From assembly GCF_001623565.1 (NCBI RefSeq), contig NZ_CP015196.1, positions 558,001-622,000 on the forward strand: DNA of 64,000 bases, written 5' to 3'. The stretch is from Streptococcus marmotae. GTDB lineage: Bacteria; Bacillota; Bacilli; Lactobacillales; Streptococcaceae. Position 1 is the first letter of the stretch. Every line of letters starts with the position of its first letter. The notes under the pieces were generated by a model. It did no database searches. It was not told the DNA's origin and saw only the letters and a program-made list of their open reading frames with translations. Positions 42,671 to 52,733 of the stretch are shown one piece after another. Made by a program: the position numbers and the translations under genes.

Positions 42671-43426
42671 TTACAAAAATGCATCCAATAAGGTGGTCTT
42701 TCCGCCACCATCTCCACCACCTGTGATAATATGGCTTCCGATGATTTGAGCGAAGGTTTCAATGTTTAAGCTCTGAACGTAGATTTCACCGTAGCCAGTA
42801 AACGTATTGACTACTCCCTCACCTGTACCGATAGACTGCAAAAAGCCATTTTCAAGATGAATATCATAGTTCAACTCTCTACTCCAAGCAACGACATGGG
42901 CATTGTCAATCGTGATACTTCCTCCGTGTAGTTCCAATTTTTTAATCGAACCAAAGGCATTCGCAAGTAGAGTTCCTTGTCCTTCTGTTGTCATCACGAA
43001 GAAACCACCTTGTCCACCAAACAAGGCACGCCCTACACTTTGACGCTCCATTTTATACTGGGCAGATCCATCAAGGGCTAAAAAGGCACCGTCATTCAGG
43101 CGATATTGCTTGGTACCCAATTCAAGGGCAATTACTTGACCTGGCATAGAGGGTGCAAGGGCTAGCTTGCCGTTATCAGCGCTTGAAATAGCTTCTGTGA
43201 TAAACATTGACTCGCCAGATGTCATAGAGCGACCAATGGCTCCCATTAACTTACCAAGCCCAGACCCGCCACGCGCATTCAGTTTTGTATTCAAGGTCAC
43301 ACTCGGTGTATGGTAAACCATGCTTCCCCGCTGAATATAAGCTGTCTCGCCTCTTTCTAGGGCAATTTCAACAAGCGGAAATTGCATATTGCTATCAATA
43401 GTATAATTCATTCGATTATCAGCCAT
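42671..43426 (-). CDS. AIM24 / TIGR00266 family protein
   Basis: A 251-residue all-beta cytoplasmic protein. The N-terminal block FPLVEIALERGETAYIQRGS and the Gly-rich central NARGGSGLGKLMGAIGRSMTSGE, with GESMFITEAISSA, are typical of the AIM24 family. Its function in bacteria is unknown; the fold is a tryptophan-RNA-binding-attenuation-like beta sandwich. The tail is glycine-rich (ITGGGDGGGKTTLLDAFL). The ATG at 43426 has an AAGGAGA-like site. Confidence 0.8.
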   Translation of the reverse strand: MADNRMNYTIDSNMQFPLVEIALERGETAYIQRGSMVYHTPSVTLNTKLNARGGSGLGKLMGAIGRSMTSGESMFITEAISSADNGKLALAPSMPGQVIALELGTKQYRLNDGAFLALDGSAQYKMERQSVGRALFGGQGGFFVMTTEGQGTLLANAFGSIKKLELHGGSITIDNAHVVAWSRELNYDIHLENGFLQSIGTGEGVVNTFTGYGEIYVQSLNIETFAQIIGSHIITGGGDGGGKTTLLDAFL

Positions 43427-43684
43427 TGTAAGGTCTCCTTTTGTATCGTTTGTTTAATACAAGTATACACTTTTCCTCAAAACCTGTCAAGCCTGATAGC
43501 AGATGAATTTCCCATTTTCATTGAATACGCGCATCACACCCTCATGACAATATGGTGGATTGAGAAAGGAATAGGACAAGGCAAGGAGCTGCAGATAGAA
43601 CTGCGTTAATTGAGGATTACTCCATAATCCCTATTTCCAACCTTCAACAGTCCACTGGACTATTCTTAACGATGTCCTAATCTT

Positions 43685-43847
43685 TAGAACCCGTATTCAT
43701 AAGCGAAGTCATTCTAAGCGGGAGCTTATTTTACGATAATCAAGGCACTTTTTTGAAGGAATACTGACTGTATTTCGAAAAAAGCCAACGATGAGCAGCT
43801 AAAAATAAGCCTTGAATAAAGTTGCTGAGCTGTGAATACAGGTTCTA
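43685..43847. repeat. Possible small inverted-repeat element (MITE-like)
   Basis: The 430-base gap between the AIM24 gene and carbonic anhydrase has no supported gene. It holds a stretch whose ends are imperfect inverted repeats: AGAACCCGTATTCA at the left and AGAACCTGTATTCA read inward from the right. The pairing continues loosely into GGGAGCTTATTTTA and GGCTTATTTTTAGC. At 43627-43670 there is also a short block (CTATTTCCAACCTTCAACAG) that matches part of repeat copy B. Confidence 0.4.
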
Positions 43848-43856
43848 TTCAATTTA

Positions 43857-44351
43857 CTAGACAACTTCTGTCATACGCCCCGTATCAACATCATAAACTG
43901 CACCAGAGATGATAATATCCTCTGGAATCAAAGGAGATTGCCGCAACAAGTTCATATCCTCACGAACACTCTCTTCTACATCACTAAAGGGCAAAAAGTC
44001 CTGATGAGACACATCTACACCTAGGATTTCCTGCAAGTCCGCTTGAAAACTCTCGTTGGTGAAGGTTTGTGCACCGCAATCCGTATGATGTAGCACCACA
44101 ATTTCCCGAGTACCTAGTTGTTGTTGGGAAATGACCAGCGAGCGAATCATGTCATCTGTCACACGACCTCCAGCATTCCGCAAAATATGGGCATCTCCAA
44201 GTGCCAATCCCAAGGCTTGTGCCACGTGGAGCCGCGAATCCATACAGGTCACAATCGCTACCCTGGTCTTTGGCTTCAAGGGCAAATGGTGTGTCCCATG
44301 CAAATCCACATAGGCTTGATTGGCTTTCATAAACTGTTGAAAATAAGACAT
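43857..44351 (-). CDS. Beta-class carbonic anhydrase
   Basis: Interconverts carbon dioxide and bicarbonate in the cytoplasm. The 164 residues carry the zinc site of beta-CA: CMDSRLHVAQALGL (Cys and the Asp-Arg dyad) and LHHTDCGAQTF (His, Cys). The block HILRNAGGRVTDDMIRSL is also diagnostic. I chose the second ATG (44351) because GAAAGGA lies about 7 bases upstream; the first ATG (44357) is too close to it. Streptococci need it for growth at low carbon dioxide. Confidence 0.93.
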   Translation of the reverse strand: MSYFQQFMKANQAYVDLHGTHHLPLKPKTRVAIVTCMDSRLHVAQALGLALGDAHILRNAGGRVTDDMIRSLVISQQQLGTREIVVLHHTDCGAQTFTNESFQADLQEILGVDVSHQDFLPFSDVEESVREDMNLLRQSPLIPEDIIISGAVYDVDTGRMTEVV

Positions 44352-44530
44352 AAACATTCCTTTCCTAACTCATTTTTCATACTAGACTATCATTTTACCT
44401 TGCATTTGTCAGCCACAGGGCTTCGTAAGGCAGATTTTTACTGTTACTTCCGAATAGGTAAGAAAAGCAAAAAGCTAGCCATTTCATGTGAAAGACTAGC
44501 ATTCTCTTTCCATACAGTTTTAGTAATCGT

Positions 44531-45892
44531 TTAACCAAACACTTTCTTCAGCACTTCGCCGATTGTCGTCACTCCAACAATCTCAATTCCTGCTGGAATT
44601 TCAAGACCAACAAGAGAATTTTGGGGAGCATAAATTTTAGTAAAACCTAACTTGGCTGCTTCATTGATTCGTTGTTCAATACGGTTGACACGGCGGATTT
44701 CCCCTGTTAAGCCAATTTCACCGATAAAACATTCTTGGGGATTGGTTGGCTTATCCTTGTAACTAGAAGCAATCGCAACCGCAACCGCCAAATCAATTGC
44801 CGGCTCATCTAGCTTGACACCCCCAGCTGACTTGAGATAGGCATCTTGGTTTTGGAGCAATAAACCAGCCCGTTTTTCCAAGACCGCCATGATGAGACTA
44901 GCCCGATTAAAATCAAGCCCTGTTGTCGTCCGCTTGGCATTACCGAACATGGTTGGTGTCACCAAGGCTTGTACTTCTGCTAAAATAGGGCGTGTGCCTT
45001 CCATCGTAACGACAATGGCTGATCCGGTCGCACCATCCAAGCGCTCTTCTAAAAAGACTTGACTGGGATTAAGTACCTCGACTAATCCTGCTGATTGCAT
45101 CTCAAATATCCCAATTTCGTTGGTAGAGCCAAAACGATTTTTAACGGCACGCAAGATACGGAAGGTATGCTGCCGCTCTCCCTCAAAATAGAGCACGGTG
45201 TCCACCATGTGCTCTAGCATCCGAGGACCTGCAAGCGTACCTTCCTTAGTCACATGCCCTACAATAAAGGTCGCAATGTTATTGGTTTTCGCAATCTGCA
45301 TCAGCTCCGCCGTCACTTCTCGCACTTGACTGACCGACCCTTGCACACTTGAAATCTCTGGACTCATAATGGTCTGGATAGAGTCAATAATCAGAAAATC
45401 AGGCTGAATCTTCTCAATCTCTGTCCGAATACTTTGCATATTGGTCTCAGCGTAGAGATAAAATTCATTATCAATATCACCGAGCCGTTCACTCCGCAAT
45501 TTGATTTGCTCAGCAGACTCCTCACCACTCACATACAGAACGGTTCCTCGACTAGCTAATTGAGTCGAAACTTGCAAGAGCAAGGTTGATTTGCCAATCC
45601 CTGGATCCCCACCAATCAAGACGAGACTCCCTGGCACCACGCCACCACCTAAAACACGGTTGAATTCTGCCATATCTGTCTCAGTTCGAGCAACATCGAT
45701 TGACGTTACTTGATTGAGTTTAACGGGCTTGGTCTTTTCACCCGTTAAAGAAACACGGGCATTTTTGACCTCAGCGACCTCAATTTCCTCTACAAAAGAC
45801 GACCATGCCCCACAGTTGGGACAACGCCCCAAATATTTGGGAGAATGGTAGTCACAATTCTGACAGACAAAGGTTGCTTTTTTCTTTGCCAT
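44531..45892 (-). CDS. radA: DNA repair protein RadA
   Basis: A RecA-like helicase for branch migration during recombination and natural transformation. The 453 residues have the N-terminal zinc finger ([20 protein letters not shown]) and a Walker A ([17 protein letters not shown]). The RadA-specific [15 protein letters not shown] motif is present, followed by a C-terminal Lon-protease-like domain. It starts 3 bases after the dut stop, so the two are in one operon, as in other streptococci. Confidence 0.97.
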   Translation of the reverse strand: MAKKKATFVCQNCDYHSPKYLGRCPNCGAWSSFVEEIEVAEVKNARVSLTGEKTKPVKLNQVTSIDVARTETDMAEFNRVLGGGVVPGSLVLIGGDPGIGKSTLLLQVSTQLASRGTVLYVSGEESAEQIKLRSERLGDIDNEFYLYAETNMQSIRTEIEKIQPDFLIIDSIQTIMSPEISSVQGSVSQVREVTAELMQIAKTNNIATFIVGHVTKEGTLAGPRMLEHMVDTVLYFEGERQHTFRILRAVKNRFGSTNEIGIFEMQSAGLVEVLNPSQVFLEERLDGATGSAIVVTMEGTRPILAEVQALVTPTMFGNAKRTTTGLDFNRASLIMAVLEKRAGLLLQNQDAYLKSAGGVKLDEPAIDLAVAVAIASSYKDKPTNPQECFIGEIGLTGEIRRVNRIEQRINEAAKLGFTKIYAPQNSLVGLEIPAGIEIVGVTTIGEVLKKVFG

Positions 45893-45894
45893 AC

Positions 45895-46338
45895 TTAGTT
45901 CCCCGTTGAGCCGAAACCACCTGTACGTGTCCCAGTTGCTTCGTCACCATCTGCCAATAAAAAGGGCGCAAATACAGCTTGGACAATCCGCTCTCCAACT
46001 TCAAGTACGACTGGTTTGTTCGTAATATTTTGCATTTGGGCAAAAATATGACCTTCATTGCCTGGATTTCCATAGTAATCACCGTCAATCACACCAACCG
46101 AGTTAATCAAGACCAAGCCTTTCTTACGAGGATTGGACGAACGGTCATAGAGATAAAGAACTTCTCCTTGTTGCATATAGGCTTTCACACCTGTCGGCAC
46201 CAGCTTAATCTCACCAGGGGCAATCTCCACACGCTCTGCCACTTTCAAGTCATAGCCTGCTGCATGGGCTGTCTCCCGCTTTGGCAGTAAGTTTTCATCT
46301 GTAAATTGTGATACTAATTCAAAACCACGTTGTCTCAT
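45895..46338 (-). CDS. dut: dUTP diphosphatase
   Basis: Hydrolyses dUTP to dUMP and pyrophosphate, keeping uracil out of DNA. The 147-residue trimeric type has its five motifs visible, including [12 protein letters not shown] (motif 1), [12 protein letters not shown] (motif 2), [20 protein letters not shown] (motif 3) and the C-terminal [12 protein letters not shown] (motif 5). The start at 46338 has a GGAG site. It is followed closely by radA. Confidence 0.96.
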   Translation of the reverse strand: MRQRGFELVSQFTDENLLPKRETAHAAGYDLKVAERVEIAPGEIKLVPTGVKAYMQQGEVLYLYDRSSNPRKKGLVLINSVGVIDGDYYGNPGNEGHIFAQMQNITNKPVVLEVGERIVQAVFAPFLLADGDEATGTRTGGFGSTGN

Positions 46339-46472
46339 GTCTGTCTCCTCAGTCTAATTATCATTTACCATTATACTATATATTCGGAAAAAATGAGGAA
46401 AAAGGGATAGCAAGAAAAAATTATGGTATACTAAAACTAATAAGTATTCTCATTACAAAAAGGAGGCCTCCC

Positions 46473-46751
46473 ATGAAAGCATTGATTCGTCCTGCTATTG
46501 CTAGTTGTAGCCTTATCTGGTTCTTTGACCTAGCCATGGTCATTACCTTTTATCAGGCACCAAGTTTCTACATCAATCACCACCAGTTACTCTATTCTAT
46601 TTTTCTCATCTTGCAGCTCTACTGCATCATGTTGACTGTCTATGGAATTGTGAAAAAGTTGGTCACTCTTCCCCTAGTCTCCTTTGCAACCTTCATTTTC
46701 AATGCTCTCTCCATTTTCGGCTACATCCTCTTGGTGATGCTCGTGGGGTAA
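46473..46751 (+). CDS. Small membrane protein, unknown function
   Basis: A 92-residue protein with three hydrophobic segments (AIASCSLIWFFDLAMVITFY, LLYSIFLILQLYCIML and the C-terminal IFGYILLVMLVG). I do not recognise a family. I chose the ATG at 46473 because AGGAGG lies just upstream; the open frame is longer but unsupported. It is transcribed opposite to dut and ends in its own terminator. Confidence 0.6.
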   Translation: MKALIRPAIASCSLIWFFDLAMVITFYQAPSFYINHHQLLYSIFLILQLYCIMLTVYGIVKKLVTLPLVSFATFIFNALSIFGYILLVMLVG

Positions 46752-46767
46752 AGACAATTTAATGATT

Positions 46768-46800
46768 TAAAAACAGCACTGCCGGGGTGCTGTTTTGGTT
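46768..46800 (+). terminator. Terminator after the small membrane protein gene
   Basis: Arms AAAACAGCAC (46770-46779) and GTGCTGTTTT (46788-46797) with a T run. Confidence 0.8.
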
Positions 46801-46875
46801 TATCCTCTATAAAAATCAGATTCTGACTAAGCAGTGAACTAAGTGATACCGTCAAAAGTTGATTTTTGACGAGCA

Positions 46876-48639
46876 TTATTCAAAGACAAATTGATTATGG
46901 TACAGTTCTGCGTAGAATCCGCCGAGTTTGAGGAGTTCGTGGTGATTGCCTTGCTCGATGACTTCTCCGTCTTTTAAGACGATAATCTGGTCTGCATTCA
47001 AAATGGTCTTTAAGCGGTGGGCAATCACAAAGCTCGTGCGACCTGCTGCAATAGCTTCCATAGCTGATTGAATCTTGGCTTCGGTCACGGTATCCACATT
47101 TGATGTGGCTTCATCTAGGATTAAAATTTGTGGATCCGTCAAAAGAGTGCGGGCAATAGAAATCAACTGCTTCTGTCCTGTTGAAAAGACATTGTGCTCA
47201 TCATCTACATAGGTATCATAGCCCTCTGGCAGGCTCATAATAAACTCATGGATATGGGTTGCGCGTGCCGCGGTTTCTACCATCTCCTGTGATACATCAT
47301 CTGCCCCAAAAGCAATATTGTCACGAATAGTTCCCGAAAAGAGGACCGATTCCTGCAAGACAATTCCAACATTTTGGCGGAGACTGTCTAAATCAAATTC
47401 TCGAATATCTCTTCCGTCAAAACGAATACTCCCCGCATCGACATCATAGAATCGGTTGAGCAGATTCATAATCGTCGTCTTACCAGAACCAGTTGGGCCA
47501 ACAACGGCTGTCATCTGCCCCTTGGGTGCTACCATGCTAACCTGTTTTAAAACAGGCTTACCTGGTACATAACTAAACTCAATTTGGTCAATCTCAACCT
47601 TATCCTTCAATTCTGTAAAGGCTGGTGCTGCCTGCGGGCGCACCTCTTCTGTTTCATCAAACATTTCTTGAATCCGGTGCGCTCCAGTAAAGGCTAATTG
47701 CATTTCCGCCCAGCTGGATGCAACCTGCATCATTGGCTGGTAGTATTGCTGCGAATACTGGACAAAGGTTACTACTAAGCCCAGCGCTGCTGCTGTTGAT
47801 AACTTGCTGTCAGACAAGGCAATGGTTGACCCCACAAAAATCACAATGGCTGTGTTGACAAGACTAAGACCATTCATAACAGGAAAGAGCAATCCTGAAA
47901 AAATACGCCCTTTGAAGGTTGCTTGTCGGACCTTGGCATTTCGCTCCATAAATCCTTCAATGACTTCTTCCTGTAAACCTTGCACAATAATCGCCTTCTG
48001 CCCTGAGATATGCTCATCCATATAAGCATTTAATTGACCAACTTCCTTTTGTTGCAAATCTGTGTATTTCCGTGACATACGGATAATGAAGACCAGAAAG
48101 GCAAAGGCAATTGGACTCGTTGCCACGACTACCAGCGCCATTTTCGGATGTTGAACAAACATCATGATGACAATACCAATATATAAAATAGACTGGGTTA
48201 CAACATTGGTCAAAGACATATTAAAAGCATTTTGAATATTATCCAAGTCCGATGTAAAACGAGACAGAACATCGCCATCTTGATGTTGGTCAAAAAAGCG
48301 AACCGTTAAACGCTCGAGTTTCCCAAATAAGCCTTTTCGCATCTGATTGGTCGAGTAGGAAATGATTCTGGTAAACAAAAGGGCATAGGTCACAGCACTA
48401 GCTGCCATGAGAAACACAGCTACAAGCAAACTCCGCAAAGTGACAAAAAAGACGGAAGAATCTACAGCCTGTCTTGCGGCCATTTTCTGAGCTAGCTCTG
48501 TCAACTCCGTCACCGCTTTTCCCATGTAAACAGGGGCGATCACTTGCATACCTGTCGAAAGAAGAATAGCTAGGAAGATAATGGCAAAAGATAGTTTGAA
48601 TTGCTTAAAATAGGTCCAAAAAAATCGTGCTGTTTTCAT
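46876..48639 (-). CDS. patB: Multidrug ABC exporter subunit, PatB/SatB type
   Basis: Second half-transporter of the heterodimeric ABC exporter that pumps out fluoroquinolones and other drugs in S. pneumoniae (PatA/PatB) and S. suis (SatA/SatB). The 587 residues have six membrane helices (about 15-320) and a nucleotide-binding domain with Walker [15 protein letters not shown], a signature-like [16 protein letters not shown], Walker [17 protein letters not shown] and the H-loop [12 protein letters not shown]. The start is next to the patA stop. Sequence match to PatB is strong by recollection; no drug-binding data are implied. Confidence 0.9.
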   Translation of the reverse strand: MKTARFFWTYFKQFKLSFAIIFLAILLSTGMQVIAPVYMGKAVTELTELAQKMAARQAVDSSVFFVTLRSLLVAVFLMAASAVTYALLFTRIISYSTNQMRKGLFGKLERLTVRFFDQHQDGDVLSRFTSDLDNIQNAFNMSLTNVVTQSILYIGIVIMMFVQHPKMALVVVATSPIAFAFLVFIIRMSRKYTDLQQKEVGQLNAYMDEHISGQKAIIVQGLQEEVIEGFMERNAKVRQATFKGRIFSGLLFPVMNGLSLVNTAIVIFVGSTIALSDSKLSTAAALGLVVTFVQYSQQYYQPMMQVASSWAEMQLAFTGAHRIQEMFDETEEVRPQAAPAFTELKDKVEIDQIEFSYVPGKPVLKQVSMVAPKGQMTAVVGPTGSGKTTIMNLLNRFYDVDAGSIRFDGRDIREFDLDSLRQNVGIVLQESVLFSGTIRDNIAFGADDVSQEMVETAARATHIHEFIMSLPEGYDTYVDDEHNVFSTGQKQLISIARTLLTDPQILILDEATSNVDTVTEAKIQSAMEAIAAGRTSFVIAHRLKTILNADQIIVLKDGEVIEQGNHHELLKLGGFYAELYHNQFVFE

Positions 48640-50349
48640 CTACTCTTCCTCCTTTCCTTTCTGGGTTTCAAAAATTTCCCGATAAACGCTATTGGTTGCA
48701 ACTAATTCCTTATGGGTACCTTGACCAATCAAGCGTCCTTCATCTAAAACCAAAATTGTATCTGCCTTCACAACAGACGAAATCTTTTGTGCAATGATAA
48801 TCGTTGTTGTCCCCTTCAAGTCCTTGTTCAGGGCTTCTTGAACAAGTTTTTCAGACTTGGCATCAAGGGCTGAGGTAGAATCATCTAAAATGAGAATTTT
48901 CGGATTCGCAACTAAGCCACGAGCAATCGACATCCGTTGTTTCTGACCACCTGAGAAGTTATTGCCTCGCTCTTCAACTCCACTCTGATAACGATCTGGC
49001 ATCCGGTGGATAAACTCCATCGCCTGCGCAATCCGTGCGGCCCGCTCCAACTCCGCATCATCGGCATTTTGCTTGCCTTGTCGGATATTTGAAGCAATGG
49101 TACCTGAAAAGAGAATGGCTTTTTGTAGAATAATCGAAACGGTTTGGCGCAAGGTTGTTTGGCTAACTGTTTTTATGTCTACCCCACCAATTTCAATTCG
49201 TCCTTCTTGAGGATCAAATAAACGCGGAATGAGTTGGGCAAGGGTTGATTTTCCTGCACCTGTTGCTCCAACTACACCAACCATTTGACCAGCTTCAATC
49301 TCAAAACTAATATCTTTCAAGGTCGGCTGTTCATCTGTCGGATAAGTAAAGGTCACATGATCAAATCGGATACTTCCTGTCAATGCTTGATCTGGCACAT
49401 CTTGATAAGCTAAAGCAGGAGCTGTTTCTAAGACTTCCTTGATCCGACGAATGGAAATCATGGCACGGCTAGCATTACTTCCCATAAACCCAACCATAAT
49501 AATGGCAAACATAATTTGAATCAAATAGGTATTGAAAGAAGCGAGCTTATTGATAGCCTCTGGATTGTGTCCCAACATGCCATAAACAGAATAAATAGCC
49601 GCATAAATAGCCAGATAAGAAATGAGAATAAAGACTGGTTCTAAAAAAGAAAAACCACGTCCGATAAAGAGATTTAAGGCAAACAAATCGTCCGATACTG
49701 CCTCAAACTTTTCTGCCTGATTTTTCTCTTGGACAAAGGATTTGACCACTCGCACCCCACGCAGATTTTCTTTTGCAATGGCATTAATCTTATCCACCAA
49801 TTGCTGAAAGCGCCCAAAACGTGGTCCCATAACGCCCATAATGACTGTCATCGTTGCCCCAATAAGAACAATCATGAGCAGAACAATCCACCATAAAGAC
49901 GGCATGGTCATCACGGCAAAGAAAACACCTCCTGCAAACATCAAGGGAAGACGCAGCAAGACTTGAAAGGTCATCATGAGCAAATTTTGCACTTGAGAAA
50001 CGTCGTTGGTCATCCGCACAACTAAATTCCCTGCATTAAAGGCCTCAATATTAGCATAAGAAAAGGTCTGGATTTTCTTGAATAACTGCTCTCTTAAATC
50101 AGCCGATACAGACTGGGCAATATAAGCCGCAAGCACTGTATTGATAGCTCCTGCAAGTAATCCCATACCTGCAACCCCAAGCAACCAGCCACCTAGCTGG
50201 TAAATTCCTGCTTGGTCATTTTCTGCTACAGCAGCTAAGACATTTTGTAAAAATCGTGGCTGCAATAAACTGCTCATCACATAAAAGAAAACCATACAAA
50301 CAGATGCCAGAGCATGCCATTTGTATTTCATAATCGCTCGAATCAGCAT
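48640..50349 (-). CDS. patA: Multidrug ABC exporter subunit, PatA/SatA type
   Basis: First half of the heterodimeric exporter. The 569 residues have six membrane helices, then Walker A GVVGATGAGKSTLAQLI, a canonical signature NFSGGQKQRMSIARGL, and Walker B ILILDDSTSALDAKSE. Walker B ends in Asp rather than Glu, a degenerate catalytic position seen in one half of heterodimeric exporters, so ATP hydrolysis probably depends on the partner. It lies directly before patB, with only one base between stop and start. No regulator is visible nearby. Confidence 0.9.
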   Translation of the reverse strand: MLIRAIMKYKWHALASVCMVFFYVMSSLLQPRFLQNVLAAVAENDQAGIYQLGGWLLGVAGMGLLAGAINTVLAAYIAQSVSADLREQLFKKIQTFSYANIEAFNAGNLVVRMTNDVSQVQNLLMMTFQVLLRLPLMFAGGVFFAVMTMPSLWWIVLLMIVLIGATMTVIMGVMGPRFGRFQQLVDKINAIAKENLRGVRVVKSFVQEKNQAEKFEAVSDDLFALNLFIGRGFSFLEPVFILISYLAIYAAIYSVYGMLGHNPEAINKLASFNTYLIQIMFAIIMVGFMGSNASRAMISIRRIKEVLETAPALAYQDVPDQALTGSIRFDHVTFTYPTDEQPTLKDISFEIEAGQMVGVVGATGAGKSTLAQLIPRLFDPQEGRIEIGGVDIKTVSQTTLRQTVSIILQKAILFSGTIASNIRQGKQNADDAELERAARIAQAMEFIHRMPDRYQSGVEERGNNFSGGQKQRMSIARGLVANPKILILDDSTSALDAKSEKLVQEALNKDLKGTTTIIIAQKISSVVKADTILVLDEGRLIGQGTHKELVATNSVYREIFETQKGKEEE

Positions 50350-50503
50350 AAAACCTCCTTTGAATACATAATACTTTCTATCCTATCATATTCAACACCA
50401 ATTTTCAATTACTTTTTCAAACCTCTAAAGAGAATGCTCTATGCAAATTTTTCTTAAATATGATAGAATAAAGATACGATTACTCCCACAGAGAGGAAGC
50501 AAA

Positions 50504-51520
50504 ATGAACAAACAAAAAATCGCCGTTCTCGGCCCAGGATCATGGGGAACAGCCCTGTCGCAGGTCCTTAACGACAATGGCCACGAAGTCCGCATTTGGG
50601 GAAATATCCCTGAACAAATCGATGAAATCAATCAACACCATACCAATACACGTTATTTTAAGGATGCCGTCCTAGATTCTGCTATCACAGCCTATAAAGA
50701 ATTACGTGAGGCTTTAGACGGTGTGGATGCTGTACTCTTGGTCGTACCCACTAAGGTCATGCGTTTAGTTGCAAAACAAGTCGCTGAAACACTAGATCAC
50801 AAGGTGGTTATCATGCATGCTTCCAAAGGTCTCGAGCCAGAAAGCCACAAACGTTTATCAACAGTTTTAGAAGAAGAAATTCCTGCAGAGCTACGGAGCG
50901 AAGTAGTTGTCGTATCTGGTCCAAGTCATGCAGAAGAAACGATTATTCGCGATTTAACGCTTATTTCAGCCGCTTCCAAAGACTTAGAAGTCGCTCGGTA
51001 TGTCCAAACACTCTTTAGCAACCACTACTTCCGCCTCTATACCAACAATGATGTCATCGGGGTGGAGACAGCTGGTGCATTGAAAAATATCATTGCAGTC
51101 GGAGCAGGCGCCCTTCACGGGCTTGGATACGGGGACAATGCCAAGGCAGCTATTATTGCGCGTGGCTTGACGGAAATTACCCGACTAGGAGTTGAAATGG
51201 GGGCCAATCCTCTTACATACAGTGGCCTGTCTGGCGTTGGAGATTTGATTGTAACAGGAACATCTGTCCACTCACGAAACTGGCGTGCTGGAGACCAACT
51301 AGGACGTGGTGAAAAGTTAGAAGATATTGAACGCAATATGGGCATGGTCATCGAAGGGATTTCTACCACCAAGGTAGCCTATGAACTCGCACAAGAATTG
51401 GGAGTTTACATGCCCATTACTCAGGCGATTTATAGTGTCATCTACCAAGGAGCTAGTATCGAAGAAGCCATTAAACAAATCATGTCGAGCGAATTCCGTC
51501 AGGAAAATGAATGGTCATAA
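50504..51520 (+). CDS. gpsA: Glycerol-3-phosphate dehydrogenase [NAD(P)+]
   Basis: Makes sn-glycerol-3-phosphate for phospholipid synthesis. The 338 residues have the N-terminal nucleotide motif [18 protein letters not shown], the substrate-site ASKGLEPES, the catalytic [20 protein letters not shown] and the [17 protein letters not shown] block. I chose the ATG at 50504 after AGAGGAAG; the frame extends upstream without support. galU starts 12 bases after its stop, so they form an operon. Confidence 0.96.
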   Translation: MNKQKIAVLGPGSWGTALSQVLNDNGHEVRIWGNIPEQIDEINQHHTNTRYFKDAVLDSAITAYKELREALDGVDAVLLVVPTKVMRLVAKQVAETLDHKVVIMHASKGLEPESHKRLSTVLEEEIPAELRSEVVVVSGPSHAEETIIRDLTLISAASKDLEVARYVQTLFSNHYFRLYTNNDVIGVETAGALKNIIAVGAGALHGLGYGDNAKAAIIARGLTEITRLGVEMGANPLTYSGLSGVGDLIVTGTSVHSRNWRAGDQLGRGEKLEDIERNMGMVIEGISTTKVAYELAQELGVYMPITQAIYSVIYQGASIEEAIKQIMSSEFRQENEWS

Positions 51521-51531
51521 AGGAGAAGAGC

Positions 51532-52431
51532 ATGACAAAAAAAGTTAGAAAAGCTGTTATTCCAGCAGCTGGTTTGGGAACTCGCTTCCTACCTGCTACT
51601 AAAGCCTTGGCAAAAGAAATGTTGCCAATTGTGGACAAACCCACGATTCAGTTTATTGTAGAAGAAGCCCTCGCATCAGGCATTGAAGATATTCTAGTCG
51701 TTACTGGAAAATCAAAACGCTCTATCGAAGACCACTTTGATTCTAATTTTGAATTAGAGTACAATCTGAAAGAAAAAAATAAAAATGATCTCTTAAAACT
51801 AGTGGATGAAACAACCGGCATTCGTCTGCATTTCATTCGTCAAAGCCACCCTCGTGGGCTAGGAGATGCCGTTTTACAGGCTAAGGCATTTGTTGGAAAC
51901 GAACCATTCGTTGTCATGTTAGGTGATGACCTAATGGATATTACAAACAAAAAAGCCATTCCACTGACCAAACAATTGATGGACGATTACGAGAAAACCC
52001 ATGCTTCGACTATTGCGGTCATGCCTGTTCCTCATGAAGAAGTCTCTGCTTATGGTGTCATTGCACCGCAAGGGGAAGGAATCAACGGTCTTTACAGCGT
52101 GGACACCTTTGTGGAAAAACCAGCTCCTGACGAAGCTCCGTCTGATTTAGCCATTATCGGGCGCTACCTCCTGACTCCAGAAATTTTTGCTATTTTAGAA
52201 AACCAAGCTCCTGGTGCCGGAAACGAAATTCAACTGACAGATGCCATTGATACACTCAATAAGACTCAACGTGTCTTTGCTCGTGAATTTAAGGGAGACC
52301 GCTATGATGTTGGCGACAAATTTGGCTTCATGAAAACATCCATTGACTACGCCCTACAGCATCCGCAGGTTAAAGACGACCTCAAGCAATACCTGATTGA
52401 ATTAGGCAAAAAACTAGACGATACCAAATAG
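51532..52431 (+). CDS. galU: UTP--glucose-1-phosphate uridylyltransferase
   Basis: Makes UDP-glucose, which feeds capsule, teichoic-acid and galactose metabolism. The 299 residues begin with the nucleotide motif [25 protein letters not shown] and include the [21 protein letters not shown] and [10 protein letters not shown] motifs. The ATG at 51532 has an AGGAGAAG site. It is downstream of gpsA, as in other streptococci, and is followed by a long-stem terminator. Confidence 0.96.
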   Translation: MTKKVRKAVIPAAGLGTRFLPATKALAKEMLPIVDKPTIQFIVEEALASGIEDILVVTGKSKRSIEDHFDSNFELEYNLKEKNKNDLLKLVDETTGIRLHFIRQSHPRGLGDAVLQAKAFVGNEPFVVMLGDDLMDITNKKAIPLTKQLMDDYEKTHASTIAVMPVPHEEVSAYGVIAPQGEGINGLYSVDTFVEKPAPDEAPSDLAIIGRYLLTPEIFAILENQAPGAGNEIQLTDAIDTLNKTQRVFAREFKGDRYDVGDKFGFMKTSIDYALQHPQVKDDLKQYLIELGKKLDDTK

Positions 52432-52435
52432 AAAA

Positions 52436-52492
52436 AAGACTCTATCATTTCTGTCGGAGACAAAACTACTACAGAGATGATGGAGCCTTTTC
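52436..52492 (+). terminator. Terminator after galU
   Basis: A 17-pair stem with some G-T pairs (52438-52454 with 52471-52487) ends in a T-rich tract just after the galU stop. The remaining stretch to 52733 holds only a short piece like the GATACTC repeat end (near 52550) and the promoter region of the next gene. Confidence 0.75.
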
Positions 52493-52733
52493 CTTTGTCT
52501 AAGAAGCGCCACAAGTAAGAATCTCCTTATCGGAATGACGCTAATACTCTATCAAAATCCTACTACAAGCTGATTCATAATACCCCATCTAGAAAATACC
52601 TGCCTAACGATAGCAGGAACCAATTCGATCGAAAATTAGAATATACAGACTTTTTTAAATTTTGAAAATCTTATTGCATTTGTCTGGTTATCGTTGTATA
52701 CTATATATGTATATATTAGTAAGGAGGCATTCT

